Assembly: GCA_024663395.1 (NCBI GenBank)
Contig: JANFAH010000009.1
Span: 1,054,001 to 1,118,000 of the forward strand
Source of the DNA: Pisolithus tinctorius
Taxonomy: Eukaryota > Basidiomycota > Agaricomycetes > Boletales > Pisolithaceae
Length of the DNA stretch: 64,000 nt
Direction of reading: 5' to 3'
The notes under the pieces are model-generated. The model was given only the letters and a program-made list of their open reading frames with translations, made no database searches and was not told the DNA's origin. Shown piece after piece: positions 42,387 through 54,173 of the stretch. Both the position numbers and the translations under genes were made by a program. Position 1 is the first letter of the stretch. Each line of letters begins with the position of its first letter.

Positions 42387-45300
42387 ATGGTCATACGTAT
42401 TCTAGTACGCTCAAGGTAGTGTTTACAGAACCAACCGATGCATCATCTGTTATACGTTCTAGCGACGACGATGGCGACGACGAACTGGAAGTAGAGAAGG
42501 AGCTAACGGACCCGCCTCTCCAAAAGCGCAAGGCCGAGTACAGTCCTTCGGATGGACCCCGTGCTAACAAATTTCGCCGCCTTGCGCTCGGCGAGCGGTC
42601 TAACGCTAGTCGCTGGGCACAGGGTGTGGGTAGTGACGATGATGAGGACGCTGGTGGTCCCTCCGGCACACGGCCTTCTGTGAACGTGCCATGCACCCTT
42701 TCAACGCACACGATAGACAAGTCCACATCCGCAAAGTCAACTTTCGTTGGAGGTTCCAGTTCGGACGAGTTTGGGGGAACATTGTCCCAGGTCATCAGGC
42801 AGACTAATACGGAGAGGCTCAATGTACAAAAAAAGGATAGGAAGATTGGTGTCCAGAGGGACTCACGGCGTGACACGCCTGCGGCCACGAAGCGTGTCGT
42901 CGCACGCAAACAAGTAAACGGTCGTCCACGAGTCTCCACTGGATCGTTATTGCAGGATGCCCAGACATCCAGTAGGTTTTTTTTTTTCTTTTTCGCTTTA
43001 CAACTTTCTGTTTCAATCACCCTTTCCTTTGCGCTCAACGGAACTACATGCCGAACATTGTTCACCTTAATCATTCTAGATGTTCCAGATTCTCTTGCTC
43101 GCACGCGTATCCGACCAAAAAGGAAGGGTAGGTCCTTTCATTACCTACTGTTGTTTCCTTCCCACGTACGCACCCCTGGTAACAGCTCTTGTAGTCAACC
43201 GTAACGCTCTATTGGCACATTTCCGCCCGCTTCACACTGCGAGGCGGCGAAGCAATCTTGAAGTAATTGAGCTTACCGACTCTGACGGAGGGAGTGGTCC
43301 GCACGGCACTGGTGCTATTCTTCGGAATACCACACCCATGCCCAAAGGATCGGAGGATCTAATAATCATATCAAGCGATTCAGAAAGCATTTCTTCACGT
43401 TCGCCCACCTATGCGCGGCGTCGAAGCGCGCCAACATCTTACAGTGCAAAGAAAGCCCATAGCACGGTACCACGCCGTGCATCTGATTTTATAACTATTT
43501 TAGATAGCGACGATAATAGTCGGGTGACTACGTCTTCCGTCACCCAGGAACATCGACAACCCACGACTAGATCTATTACCACCGTTATCGGAACACAACC
43601 AGGGGGAGGCTCAGAACTGCGGTCTATTTTCGTGCCCGAGCTTGCTACCGCCTCCGTCGTTGATGACGAGGCAGCAAATCCTGACCCTGATGAATCAATG
43701 CTCGGCCACAGCATGGACATTGGCTCCCGCTGTGCTTCACCGGTATCCCCGGAGCCTTCACTACCTCCTATTTGTTCTCCCTCCATATCCCCAAGACGGC
43801 CTGACATTGACGACACCCGTAAGTGGGTCCCTAGGCCCTTCAGTCCACTGATAGGAAAAATGACCACAGTCGATCGCGCGTTCGGCGACATCGACCTCGA
43901 TTTTTGGAACGCAAACGACGATATAGTTGAAGCGGTCCCGGATCTGGACAGATGGAACTCAGCAACACAAGTATGTGAGGAGTCGTGTGGAGTGAAACGT
44001 GTGCAAGTCGATGCAGATGTCGCAACAGAACAGCACAATGGAAATAAGGATGGCAGAGAGAATCTACAGGACCCCCTTGGATCAGAGACGATCGCATGCA
44101 GCAATATCAGCTCCTCTAACAAGGTAGGGACTGCTTCACCCGAGACTTTGGTACCACTCCAATCTTCGACTCAAGCTCGGTTTTCCAAGCTGTCCCAAAA
44201 TACTGCTGCCGATCAAAAACCTGGCACAACTCCTGGGCAAGCTCAGGAAGTTCCATCCATTTCCACAGAATTTGTGCTGCCAGATGTCTCATCTTACTCA
44301 GTGCGATTCAATCGTCTGGAGAGTTCTCAGAGTTCCTTTTTCTCTCGTGCTTTTGGGCCAAGTACCTCAATTCAAACTGCCTCTGTGCCGTTGATTTCCA
44401 AGAAGAGTATAACTGAGAAGACTGCACCTGACAACTGCACCTCTGTAAAGGTGAGTGACTCAGCGTCGGTGCAACTAGGGGACCGGACACCTACTTCAAG
44501 CAAATAGGCTCAGGTACCAAAACTAGACAGGGCAGTTTTACTTTCAGTTACAGGCCTACCCACGGAAGTGGCGAAGGATCATCCTGGTGCTGAATATCCC
44601 TCACAAACGTCCACAAGGGCTCCCGGGGCACTTTTGTCTGTAAGATTAGCATCACCACCCAGGGAGTGTGAACACCCTCGAGCTGAGCACACACAGTCTT
44701 CTAGGCCTTCTGGATACGAGAATTCCATTCCTCCATCCAGGGAACGAGACCCATCACCTTCCGTACAACCCTCGGTTGCGCTACCCCTAGTCAAGTCTCC
44801 AATACCACCATCGAGATCGACGTCTGCCACTCCGGCCGTACACTTCCACTCGACGAGTTCCAGCCTACCAATTCCCCTACCAATCAGACCGCCACCTCTT
44901 TCAAGCGCATCTCTCGTTGATACATTAAACCAAATTCGGCGGGACCACCTGCAGGCAAAGGTGGCTCACCAAAGGAATAAGGAACCTACCCTTCAGTCAG
45001 AGGGGATACTAGAGCAATCAACCTCTCACCCACTTGCGTCCGATGGAATCAAGCCTCCGGTCACTCTATCCCAATCCCAATCACCACAAGAGTCTCGACC
45101 CCGTCAGGAGTCCCCTTGGATTTCCAGGGAATCTCCTTCACTTACTCCCTTGCGTTCGTTGCTTCATGACAAGCGACTACCCAAACCAGGGTCGAAACCT
45201 TCCCTATCTGAAACGATGGCACCCTCTGCGTCCAGATCTGGGTCCGAATTATCTAGTTCTACACGCTCGACTACGATGGAACCACCGCTGCACGCTCCGG

Positions 45301-47776
45301 TTGATGTTCCCAGCCTTTCTGTGACTACAACCGCCGCCTCTGCATTAATTGCTACTCCTCCACATCCAACGAGCCCCATTTTCCCGCGTCGCGTTCCTGT
45401 TTCATTCGAGGACTTCATATCTAAGCCGTCTGCCTCACAACGATCTCCATTGACTCAGATGCGGTCCGATGGTCCATCTCGGTCGCAGGGTTCGCGTCGG
45501 CGGTCAATCAGTATCCTTTTCGAGAAATTCATCGTTAAAACGCCGCGCGGTAGGAATGGAACGCCATCTTCTGGAGAGTCTGCTCTCCGAGCTTCGTCGT
45601 CGTCTGTGGACCCTGTAGCAAGCATGCGGCCGGCCTCGCAGCTGGATGACGTGGCCAGCGAAGCGCCCAAGGAAAGCCAGCGGTCACGACGTAATGGTTC
45701 GCAAATTAACTGTATCGCTGACGACGAAACCAGTGTTGAGGTGCAAATCGACCGCCCCCGCTCTGGCTTGAGTGCTGACCAATTACTCGAACTCGCTGAT
45801 GTCCACCTCGAACCCGGTGAGCCCGAAGCCTATCCTCTCTCGGAAGGATCCCCCGGACGTCTTGCGGAGGTAGGGGCGAAATAATTCTAAGTGTTTCGAA
45901 TGCTAAAGGCAATCTTATAGTCTGGTATATTTACCACGGACGTCGAAATGGCTATAGTAGCCGAAAATGACCACGTCGAGCAGATTTCACCCGTTGGAGA
46001 GCCGGACTCTGGTGTGGCGCCCAGAGATAGCTTGATACTCGACCACCAAACAGTGGCGATGATGCCAGTCAGTGACGATACCAGCATGGCGCCAGTGGAT
46101 ACAAGGGTAGATGTACGCGTTGTTGTGGCAGTGGGATGCATTTCTTATTATAATTCACAGGAAACCGTGCCCGAAGGCAATCAGTTACTCGTCGGCGGCA
46201 GGCCCGCATCACCCGAAGCTGTCTCCAGGCATTCCCTCCGTCGGCGGTCCTCTCATCATCGTTCTCTATCTAGATCTCGGTCCTCTGCGGAACCATTGCC
46301 GTTGGATATCGTTTACACGACAGATGCTATCAAACAGCCAAAGCAACCTTTCTCCCTCGGTGTTGCCGAATACATCGGTGGCTATCCCGTCATAACTTGG
46401 CAATCTCTCTCAGCAGCCCATCGACTTCTCCCACCAAAGTACAACCGCGTCAGAGATCTTCCTCATAGCTTGCAAGACCGCATGAATACCTTGCCCGAAT
46501 CATATCGTAATTCAGAGTTTGCGCGCATGGTTTTCGAGGAAATGATTCTAGAAGCCATGGACGACGAGCCGGACGCTCCGTCTATCAAGATATACGACAA
46601 CGGGATAGGAGAAGAGACGACGCCACCATGGGAATTTGTATACACAAACAAGATGTGGTTCGGAGAAGGCGTGCCACCTCCTGACGTTCGTAATCTTGTT
46701 AGTTGCGGATGCCAAGGCAAGTGCGACCCGAAATCAAAAACGTGTGCGTGCGCGAGGCGCCAGTTCCAGTGGCTTGAACCGTACATCCGCGACGGTTTGT
46801 TTCCGGCAACATGGCCTGGGTCCCCATTCGTGTATGACAGTAGAGGGATTCTGCAGCGGGAAGGGTGTCCTATCTTCGAGTGCAACCAATTCTGTGAATG
46901 TGATGATGATTGTCCGAATCGGGTAAGGTCTTGATCCCCCGTTGGTGATGAAATCACTGCATTGTATTGATAGGTCGTTCAGAACGGAAGGATATGGCCA
47001 GTCAATATCGTCAGGACAGAACAGAAAGGCTGGGGTATATAACGAATATTGCAGAGGTGTTTGATGCCAAACTGATATTGGAACAGGAGTATTTGCGGGC
47101 CCAAAGAAGATACCGAGAGGGTCGTACATTGGCATATACACGGGGGAGCTCCTGACTGAACAAGAGGGAGAGGCGCGTGGACTGTGCGTGGTAGTCTTCA
47201 CTGAATTCCTGCTGCTTAACTCGATCCAGGCTCTACAACGTTTTTGGTCGCACATACCTATTTTCAATCGATTTTCACCATCTCAAGCTCGGCCTTAAAG
47301 ATGAAAATGACTACGACAACCTGTATACGGTAGACGCTTACCATGCAGGAAATGTATGCTCTAGTATCTAATTCCTGCTTGCCATGGGCTAATTGTTTCC
47401 CAGTTCACACGGTTCTTGGTATGTCTCCTTTCTTTCTTCCTAATGATGACTGACACTGTCACAGAACCATAGCTGTGATCCTAATTGTGAAATTACCGCG
47501 TGTTACATTGACGACGCGGATATCAACAAGCCACTATTGGCCGTATTTACAATCCGTGACGTCGAGCCATGGGAAGAGCTTTGTTTTTCGTACTACGGGG
47601 ATACGGAGGTGAGTAGCATGTAGCTCCACTTACAAGCCCATCATTCAAATAATGTCTAGGCAAAGAGGGAATCGCTGGCGGTGCAACAAGCCAACGGCAA
47701 GCTGATGGCCCGCAACGATGCCGTTTACGTGGAGTGTTCGTGCGGAAGTATAAACTGCATTGGAAAATTGTTTTGA
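42387..47776 (+). CDS. Suv39/Clr4-type SET-domain histone H3K9 methyltransferase, 1570 aa
   Basis: Thirteen exons: 42387-42415, 42463-42971, 43080-43127, 43186-44450, 44514-45869, 45921-46106, 46161-46922, 46974-47034, 47087-47183, 47230-47353, 47404-47418, 47465-47608 and 47660-47776. They total 4713 nt and close in frame; the first two junctions are the least certain. The first approximately 1130 residues are Ser/Pro-rich and disordered. They contain three SUMO-interaction-like motifs: EVIELTDSD, DLIIISSDSE and FITILDSDD. Then come a cysteine-rich pre-SET (CGCQGKCDPKSKTCAC...ECNQFCECDDDC), a SET domain (GIYTGELL; FTRFLNHSCDPNC; EELCFSYYG) and a post-SET (CSCGSINCIGKLF). The SAM-binding NHSC and the late Tyr are present. 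A 15-nt exon encodes FTRFL. It is much longer than fission-yeast Clr4. It should methylate H3K9 in heterochromatin. Confidence 0.88.
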
Positions 47777-48204
47777 GGTTAGGTGTTTTTGGGTATCTAT
47801 GAGAGCACCCTGGATGTTATAATTTTATGTCCATCCAATCCCAGCATCTCAATCGGTATTGTAGAAGACAAACGCAAGTGATTGGGAGTTTCCCATGGGA
47901 AACAGGCCCGAGCTCAGTCCTGACTTGCCTCGGACCTGAAACATGTCTACGGCAGCGTAACACGGCCGTAGTGATATTCCAAAGGGGTCAAATCGCAGAC
48001 TCCGATGCAAATTTTTGGACAGTCGTATGGTTCCGGTTGGACGCATACTAACCTTTGGCACGACGGTAACATGGAGGGTTGAAAAATCATGGATCATCAA
48101 CACAGTAAAAATCTGCTATCTAAATGAGGAAACAAGCGGAATACGCCACCCACGAGATGGGGCATACTGTGGTCACAAGCTCAGAACACAAGCACTCTGG
48201 ATCT
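47777..48204. other. Convergent intergenic region, SET gene and ATP17
   Basis: 428 bp between two convergent stop codons. No open gene, RNA gene or repeat is recognised. Confidence 0.6.
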
Positions 48205-48657
48205 TTAGTGCGGGTGGTTCTTGTGATGCTCTATTTAATGCTGAGTATAGGTGAGGGAATACCAGTGAAATATCACTCACTCAAGTGCACTGCATGGGAG
48301 ATGGACTGATCAACAACTTAAAAAACAAAAACGCGGGGAGACACGAACTCTGGTAGTCGATGGTATACCCAAGCGTGAAGAGGCCAAGGATGACCCAAAC
48401 GGCAGGTGCTGCCGATGCATTCTTCCCGTTAAAGAACTTTGCTTTGATTCCTCCGACTTGACTCGGTGCTGGTCCCTTTGGTAGCCTTGAGTAGAAATTT
48501 ACGAGGGCTGCTAGCCCTTCACCAGAACTTGCCGACTAAGAGGGCCTCAGGAATGCTCAAGACACAGCTAGCAATCTGAACACACCACAAGTTTCGGTGT
48601 AGCAATTTTGGGTGGAATAAGGTTCCCCAGCTGGCGGCGGACGAGGGAGGGCTGCAT
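48205..48657 (-). CDS. ATP17: Mitochondrial ATP synthase F0 subunit f
   Basis: 93 aa. Exons are 48657-48589, 48535-48349 and 48230-48205 (282 nt in frame), with introns of 53 and 118 nt. The product starts MQPSLVRRQLGNLIPPKIATP, a typical N-terminus, followed by LVNFYSRLPKGPAP, GGIKAKFFNGKN and the single membrane helix APAVWVILGLFTLGYTIDY, ending KHHKNHPH. This matches fungal subunit f of the F0 stator, in the inner mitochondrial membrane. The second donor is the unusual GTTCGT. The gene is divergent from the GH20 gene (240 bp between start codons). Confidence 0.85.
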
Positions 48658-48849
48658 ACTGGTTTGTAGTCTAACGAGCGGCAGCGGAACTTGCGGTTAG
48701 ACTCGGGCAACTTGGTTGGTCTTGTTTGCGCGTCGGACGATGTTGCCTTCCTCGGCTCCCACGATAGCAGCCGGAACACGTGATCGTTCTTCGACCTTTA
48801 CTGAGGGGGAGGAGGGGAACTGTTGCGAGGGGTTCCGGCCCTATGGTGA

Positions 48850-48856
48850 TATAAAG
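48850..48856 (+). promoter_or_regulatory. TATA box of the GH20 gene
   Basis: TATAAAG lies 42-48 nt before the ATG at 48898, in the space shared with ATP17. Confidence 0.5.
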
Positions 48857-48897
48857 GTCATTTTCTCCGTTAAGTTATTCACCTACTAACCACCGTC

Positions 48898-51122
48898 ATG
48901 GTCCTTAGTCTCTCTAGGTTGTTGTCGTTTGCTACCCTGCTTAGTCCATCTGCACAGACGGTATGGGCGCTCTGGCCCATCCCAGCCTCTCTAGAAACTG
49001 GGACAACCGCGTTGATGCTATCCCCCTCTTTCTCGATCGACGTCGCAGTCCCCAATATCCCATCGGACCTCCTTCAAGCAGTTGCTCAGACTCAGTCTTA
49101 CCTTCAGAACGACAAGCTTGGCCGCCTGGTCGTTGGACGTGGCGTTAGCGATAGTTATGCCATTCAGAATGCAGAGGCCCTCTTATCCCTGAAATTGACG
49201 CTTATGGAAGGTAGTCAAGTCGGGAGTATCTCTTCCGAGGCGGTGAAACCCCTGGGCACTCGCAGTGAAGAATACACCCTTGTTATTCCTCAAGACGGGA
49301 GCCAAGCAACTCTGACAGCAAACTCTACGCTCGGCCTCTACAGGGGTCTCACAACTTTCACCCAGTTGTGGTACTATTATGAAGGCGTGATCTACACTCT
49401 TCTTTCCCCAATAAAGATTGTCGATGAACCTGCCTATGTAAGCATGAATTTCCTGTAGCAGCTGATCCGTTCACCCAAGTCTCGCCTAGCCCTACCGCGG
49501 TTTTGGGCTTGATACAGCTAGGAACTAGTACGTATTCGTCGACTCACTGACTGTGTTCCAAGTTAATAAGTTCCCGTTCCTATAGCTTTCCTATCGCAGA
49601 CCTAACCAGAACTTTGGAGGCAATGAGCTGGGTCAAGCTAAACATGTTCCATTGGCATATCACAGACAGTCAGAGTTTCCCTCTCCAAGTTTCCCTGTAT
49701 CCAGAACTTGCCAATAATGGTGCCTACTCCCCCCAAGAGGTGTACACCGAAAGTGACGTCCAGTATATAGTGTCATACGCTGCTGCGGTAGGTACTCGTG
49801 AGACTTTCGTCATATCATCATATCATTGACCAATGTTCCCCAGCGTGGTATTGATGTGCTGCTAGTGCGTGTTTCTTAAACGATAAATCGGAGATAATTC
49901 ATACCTCATTCCACAAACACAGGAAATTGATACTCCAGGACATACTGCTATCATCGGAACCTCTTATCCTGATTACATAGCCTGCTTCGATGCGTCACCC
50001 TGGGCCACCTACGCGAACGAACCCCCCGCTGGCCAACTTCGCTTCGCAGTCCCCGAAGTGGTCAACTTTACTGCGTCTCTACTCTCCAGTGTTGCTCAAA
50101 CCCTCATGTCCAAATACTTTAGCACTGGAGGCGACGAACTGAACACGAACTGCTACGTGAACGACTCTGCGACACAACAGCAACTGAACCAAACAGGCAT
50201 GACGCTCAACGCTGCACTCGATACTTTTACGCAGGCGACACATGGGGCACTCATCGCCCAAGGGAAGACCCCAGTGGTTTGGGAAGAGATGGTTCTGAAT
50301 TGGAACCTGACACTATCAAATGGAACAGTTGTAATGTGGGCATTTTTGTCTTACCACGAGGAAGTGGTGGTGTTGATTGGATGAAGGGTCTGGATCTCCT
50401 CAGCAGATGCTGCAGCCGTAGCTAAGAAGGGATTCCGTATCGTGCAAGCGCCCTCCAACTACTTTTACCTAGTGAGTCTCTTCATTCCATGCTCTTGGCA
50501 ACTACAACTGTAAACCGACAGGACTGTGGTGCCGGGGAATGGATTGGAGACGATCCAACTGGGTGAGTTCCGCCAAGCTAGTGTGGACAGTGCTGTGCAT
50601 CTTACACGTCACATTAGGAATAGTTGGTGCGATCCATTCAAGACTTGGTCCGAGGTAGGCTGCCAGTCAACTGACTACCCTCCCGGATACTTATCGCTCC
50701 CAGTCTTACACGTTTGACCCTCTTGCCAACTTGACGGAGACTCAATATCCTCTCGTTCTCGGTGGTGAGTCACACGTTAGAGTATCAAATGCTCTGACTG
50801 AAAGGCTTCCGTTGCAGGAGAGCAACTCCTCTGGACAGAACAATCGGGTCCTCAAAATCTCGACTCCATTGTATGGCCTCGAGCTGCATCTTCTGCTGAG
50901 ATCTTCTGGAGCGCCAAGCAGCCAGGTGGCGCTCCTCTCAACGTCTCAGAGGCACTTCCGCGTCTGCAGGCAAGTTACATCTAAACCACTCATTCATACA
51001 CATCTGTTTTACCTCACAAATAGGACATTCGATACAGAATGGTCCAACGGGGTGTCAACGCTATACAACTCCAACCACAGTGGTGTGCTCTGCGTCCACA
51101 TGCATGCGACTTGAACGCATGA
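48898..51122 (+). CDS. Secreted GH20 beta-N-acetylhexosaminidase, 562 aa
   Basis: Eleven exons: 48898-49437, 49490-49527, 49586-49787, 49844-49864, 49923-50335, 50387-50471, 50522-50562, 50618-50654, 50704-50764, 50818-50969 and 51024-51122 (1689 nt in frame). A signal peptide (about residues 1-24) precedes LWPIPASLETG, the usual start of the mature protein. The GH20 catalytic barrel begins at YRGFGLDTARNYF, with MSWVKLNMFHWHITDSQSFPL, EIDTPGHT and the catalytic Asp-Glu pair in STGGDELNTNC. VWEEMVLNW and WSAKQPGG complete the site. It removes terminal GlcNAc from chitin oligomers and glycans, in the wall or outside the cell. The intron after CGT CTG CAG has a GC donor. Confidence 0.92.
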
Positions 51123-51318
51123 ATGAGTGCCACCCGTACAATGGGCTATCAGGTCCCGTCACCATAGTCGGTCTCCTGACGTGGGGGATATATAATTTAT
51201 GTACTAAAGGTCAACGTATTTTCTCGGATATGTAAGCGCACACTGCGCTCCGACGGCCACTCAAATTTTACACATTCAAAAGCATCTGCGATGGATATGT
51301 TTGCTAACAAGCGCCGAG

Positions 51319-54173
51319 TCAGGACGGGCATCCATGTGTAATGGAGAACATACCATCTTCACCAATATTGAACCCTAGTGTCTTGTACGGCTGCGATCCG
51401 GCATTTCCCTGACGAGGGGGCGCGCCAGGGTGGAAAAAGCTTGTGAAACTCGAACCCACTTTCCACACAAGTACAGCGCCTTCTTCCAGTGAAACTGTGA
51501 CGAGCCGGCGGCCATCCGGTGAGAATGAGCACGCCGTTGGCCGCTTTTTGTGGCCCTCCAGAACGTACAATTGAGTCGCAGTTTTGAGGTCATACATGAC
51601 GAAGGCACCTTCGCACGTCCCAACCGCGAGACGTTGAGTGGCCATGTGGAAATCAACCGTCGGGAATCTGTGGATCACAGCATCAAGCACCACACAGGAT
51701 GGAATGAGAATGACCCACGTTTTCACGACATAGCCGATGATTTCTGTAGCTGTGTCATGAACTGCGTCGCGATTCGAAGTTGAATTGGGGTCTAAGGACT
51801 TCACTACCGCTTCCATCAAGCGGGGAAGATTTGAATACAGTAGCAAAGGTTTCTGTACGTTTATCGAACACCGAAATTTGATGATGAATAAGTGCGGCAA
51901 CACGAACCTTCCGGGTGAGCAGCGCCACTAACTGCATCACAATTTTACGGTATTCGAGATTCTTCGGGCTGAGTATGTCGAGGGTGAGAGTTGTCATGAA
52001 TAGTGGAGTGTTTGCCGATGCAATCTGAAAGATGGCCTGTCTCGCCTGTTGACCGACATTCTGCACCGAGATATTATCTTTGCGAGAATTCACAGCGAGA
52101 GTGAACAAAGCACGCAGGATAGCCATCGCATCCACATGACGCTGCCAGACTTGAAAGCCTCGGGTGCATAAGTCAACCGCTAACAGACGGCTGGTCAAGT
52201 CTTCCTCATGTAAATATGAGGCGGCCGACTTGGAAATGTCGGCTAAAATGCTGAAAAGAATCTTAGATGCTTCCCGCGCAGAAAGATCTACACAACTTAC
52301 TCATCAGACAAAAGAGCGTGTTTCTCGACCGATACGTATCCACATAGGAAGAGGGCCAACGAAGATACCTTGGAGTGGTCAAGGGATCCCTCGGTGCTTG
52401 GAACTGTATTGAGATAAGAAAACGTGGACCTAGCGGAATCCTAAACTTTCCACTTACGATGCCGCTTCCAAGCTCTAACCAGACTGACACTTTCCTCGCC
52501 GCCCAACCTTACTACTCCAGCATCAACGAGGATCTTCGTCGCCTGGCGTACGTCATCTAGGTAATGATCAGTATGTGAAGGTACTACAGAAATGAAACTC
52601 CCAACTCGTTGTCTCAAACCACTTTCTTGCCAACCATACAAGATCTGGATGTATATAGTGTTGCCCTACCACAGTTGGGAGTGACGTAGCGTAGAATATT
52701 ATCACAGTCTCGCAATCGTCGTGCAGGGCTGACACAAGTGGTCAAGGCACGATCACAGTAGACGACAGGTCGATACCTTCATAAGATGACAACGCCTTTA
52801 GAACAGCTACGATCGCGGCCGCCCGCAACGCAGAGGCATCGCCAGATATGGACCAAGCATTCCTCGAGTCCGAGGGGCAGCGCGCGGAGGCCAATCGACT
52901 ACTGAAAGCCATGTCGGCAATTCTGTCGTGGGGCACTTCTAGGTACTTACCAAGCACGACCCAGGCGCCCATGGGATGCTAGAACACCTAGTTTGCTAGT
53001 GCATATCTCATCTATCTCCGGACTTAACGTTGGTGTCAGCAGAAGGGATAAAAGAGCACGAAGTTGGGGAAGGGGTGTCGCCCGAAGTGAACGTTTCGGA
53101 ATGTAAGATGAGGCGTTGTCGAATGCCGTCGTATCCTTGGCAGTAAAAACCACAAACTGCTGAAGAGCAAGGGACGTAGCACACACTGTCACTTCATAAG
53201 TACCGTGCTAAAAAAAATGAGTAAAAAAACACACCTGGTCCCCCCGATTCGTTCGAAATTGTCGGGAGGGAAACCGATAGCTGTGACATTTGATTATCAA
53301 GGATACTGGTAAGAGATACCTCAGTCGCTGATGTATAATTTGTTGTGAAGACGCCACGCGCACAATTCATGCCAGGAGGATTTAGCAAGAGACTCCTTGG
53401 CCTTCTCGCGATCCATTGCGCGGCGGAACTCCCGGACCTTGAAGTCCCATAATCTGGCAGACCCATCCCCATAGATGACCATAACCTGTTCGTGATCAGC
53501 TCCGCCAGCATAGTAAACATGCGTAAGTGCGGAAGCCGAGCCTGGGATGAGACACAAGCTGCAGAAAACGCCTTGAGTAGCATGAATGGTACCACCGTTC
53601 AAAATGAACGTACAACTGGAACTCGTCAAGTGTAATTACGGCTATCGTCCCATCAGAGGAGAAACATAATACATAACTACCGAAGGGATTCGCGGTTTCA
53701 CGTTGTGGCCGGATTTGAGCTACATGGGAGAGGGGTTCCACGAAGTGTATGAAACGCATAAGTAGTTTCAGATCCCTGGGTAGAGTTGGTAAGATTAATG
53801 ACGGAGCCAGATAGGTGCTCACTCACCGTAGCGACCATATAGCTACACCACCATCATCTGATCCACCTATGATAAATGCATTCCCTGTTCGTTCGTTGCG
53901 AATGAAATGCAATGATTGAATGGAGGCCGCTATAGAATATTTGGAAGATGCAACAAAGAGAGGCTTCTCGTCCTGGTGACCAGCTTCTGGTAATGCCGAC
54001 GAAGGAGGTGAGTCCGACACGGGTTCGCAACAGCGCAAGGCAAGAGCGGAACAAGAGGCTTGTCGAATGTAGCCATCATCTGAGCCAACATGCTTCTCAG
54101 CCTCGCTACCAGAGTGGAGAAACGCGTCTCTTACTGTACCCTAGCAGAATGAGGTCGAGCTCCAGTGGAAGCA
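51319..54173 (-). CDS. WDR7/rabconnectin-3-beta-like WD40 protein, N-terminus not found
   Basis: Read from 54173 down. Recognisable exons: 54173-54135 (LPLELDLILLGY), 54079-53827 (DGYIRQAS...GGSDDGGVAIWSL), then RETANPFGSYVLCFSSDGTIAVITLDEFQ, VMVIYGDGSARLWDFKVREFRR, LPQLRALLSLLLTPTL, AIVAVLKALSSYEG, VDLCTRGFQVWQRHVDAM, NTPLFMTTLTLDILSPKN, EAVVKSLDPNSTSNRDAV, and the final WD repeats (QRLAVGTCEGAFVMYDLKTA; CSFSPDGRRLVTVSLEEGAV; VLVWKVGSSFTSFF). Proteins of this family act with the V-ATPase assembly and vesicle acidification machinery. About 400 residues of N-terminal repeats usually precede this part; they were not recognised upstream, so the gene may be broken. Confidence 0.75.
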
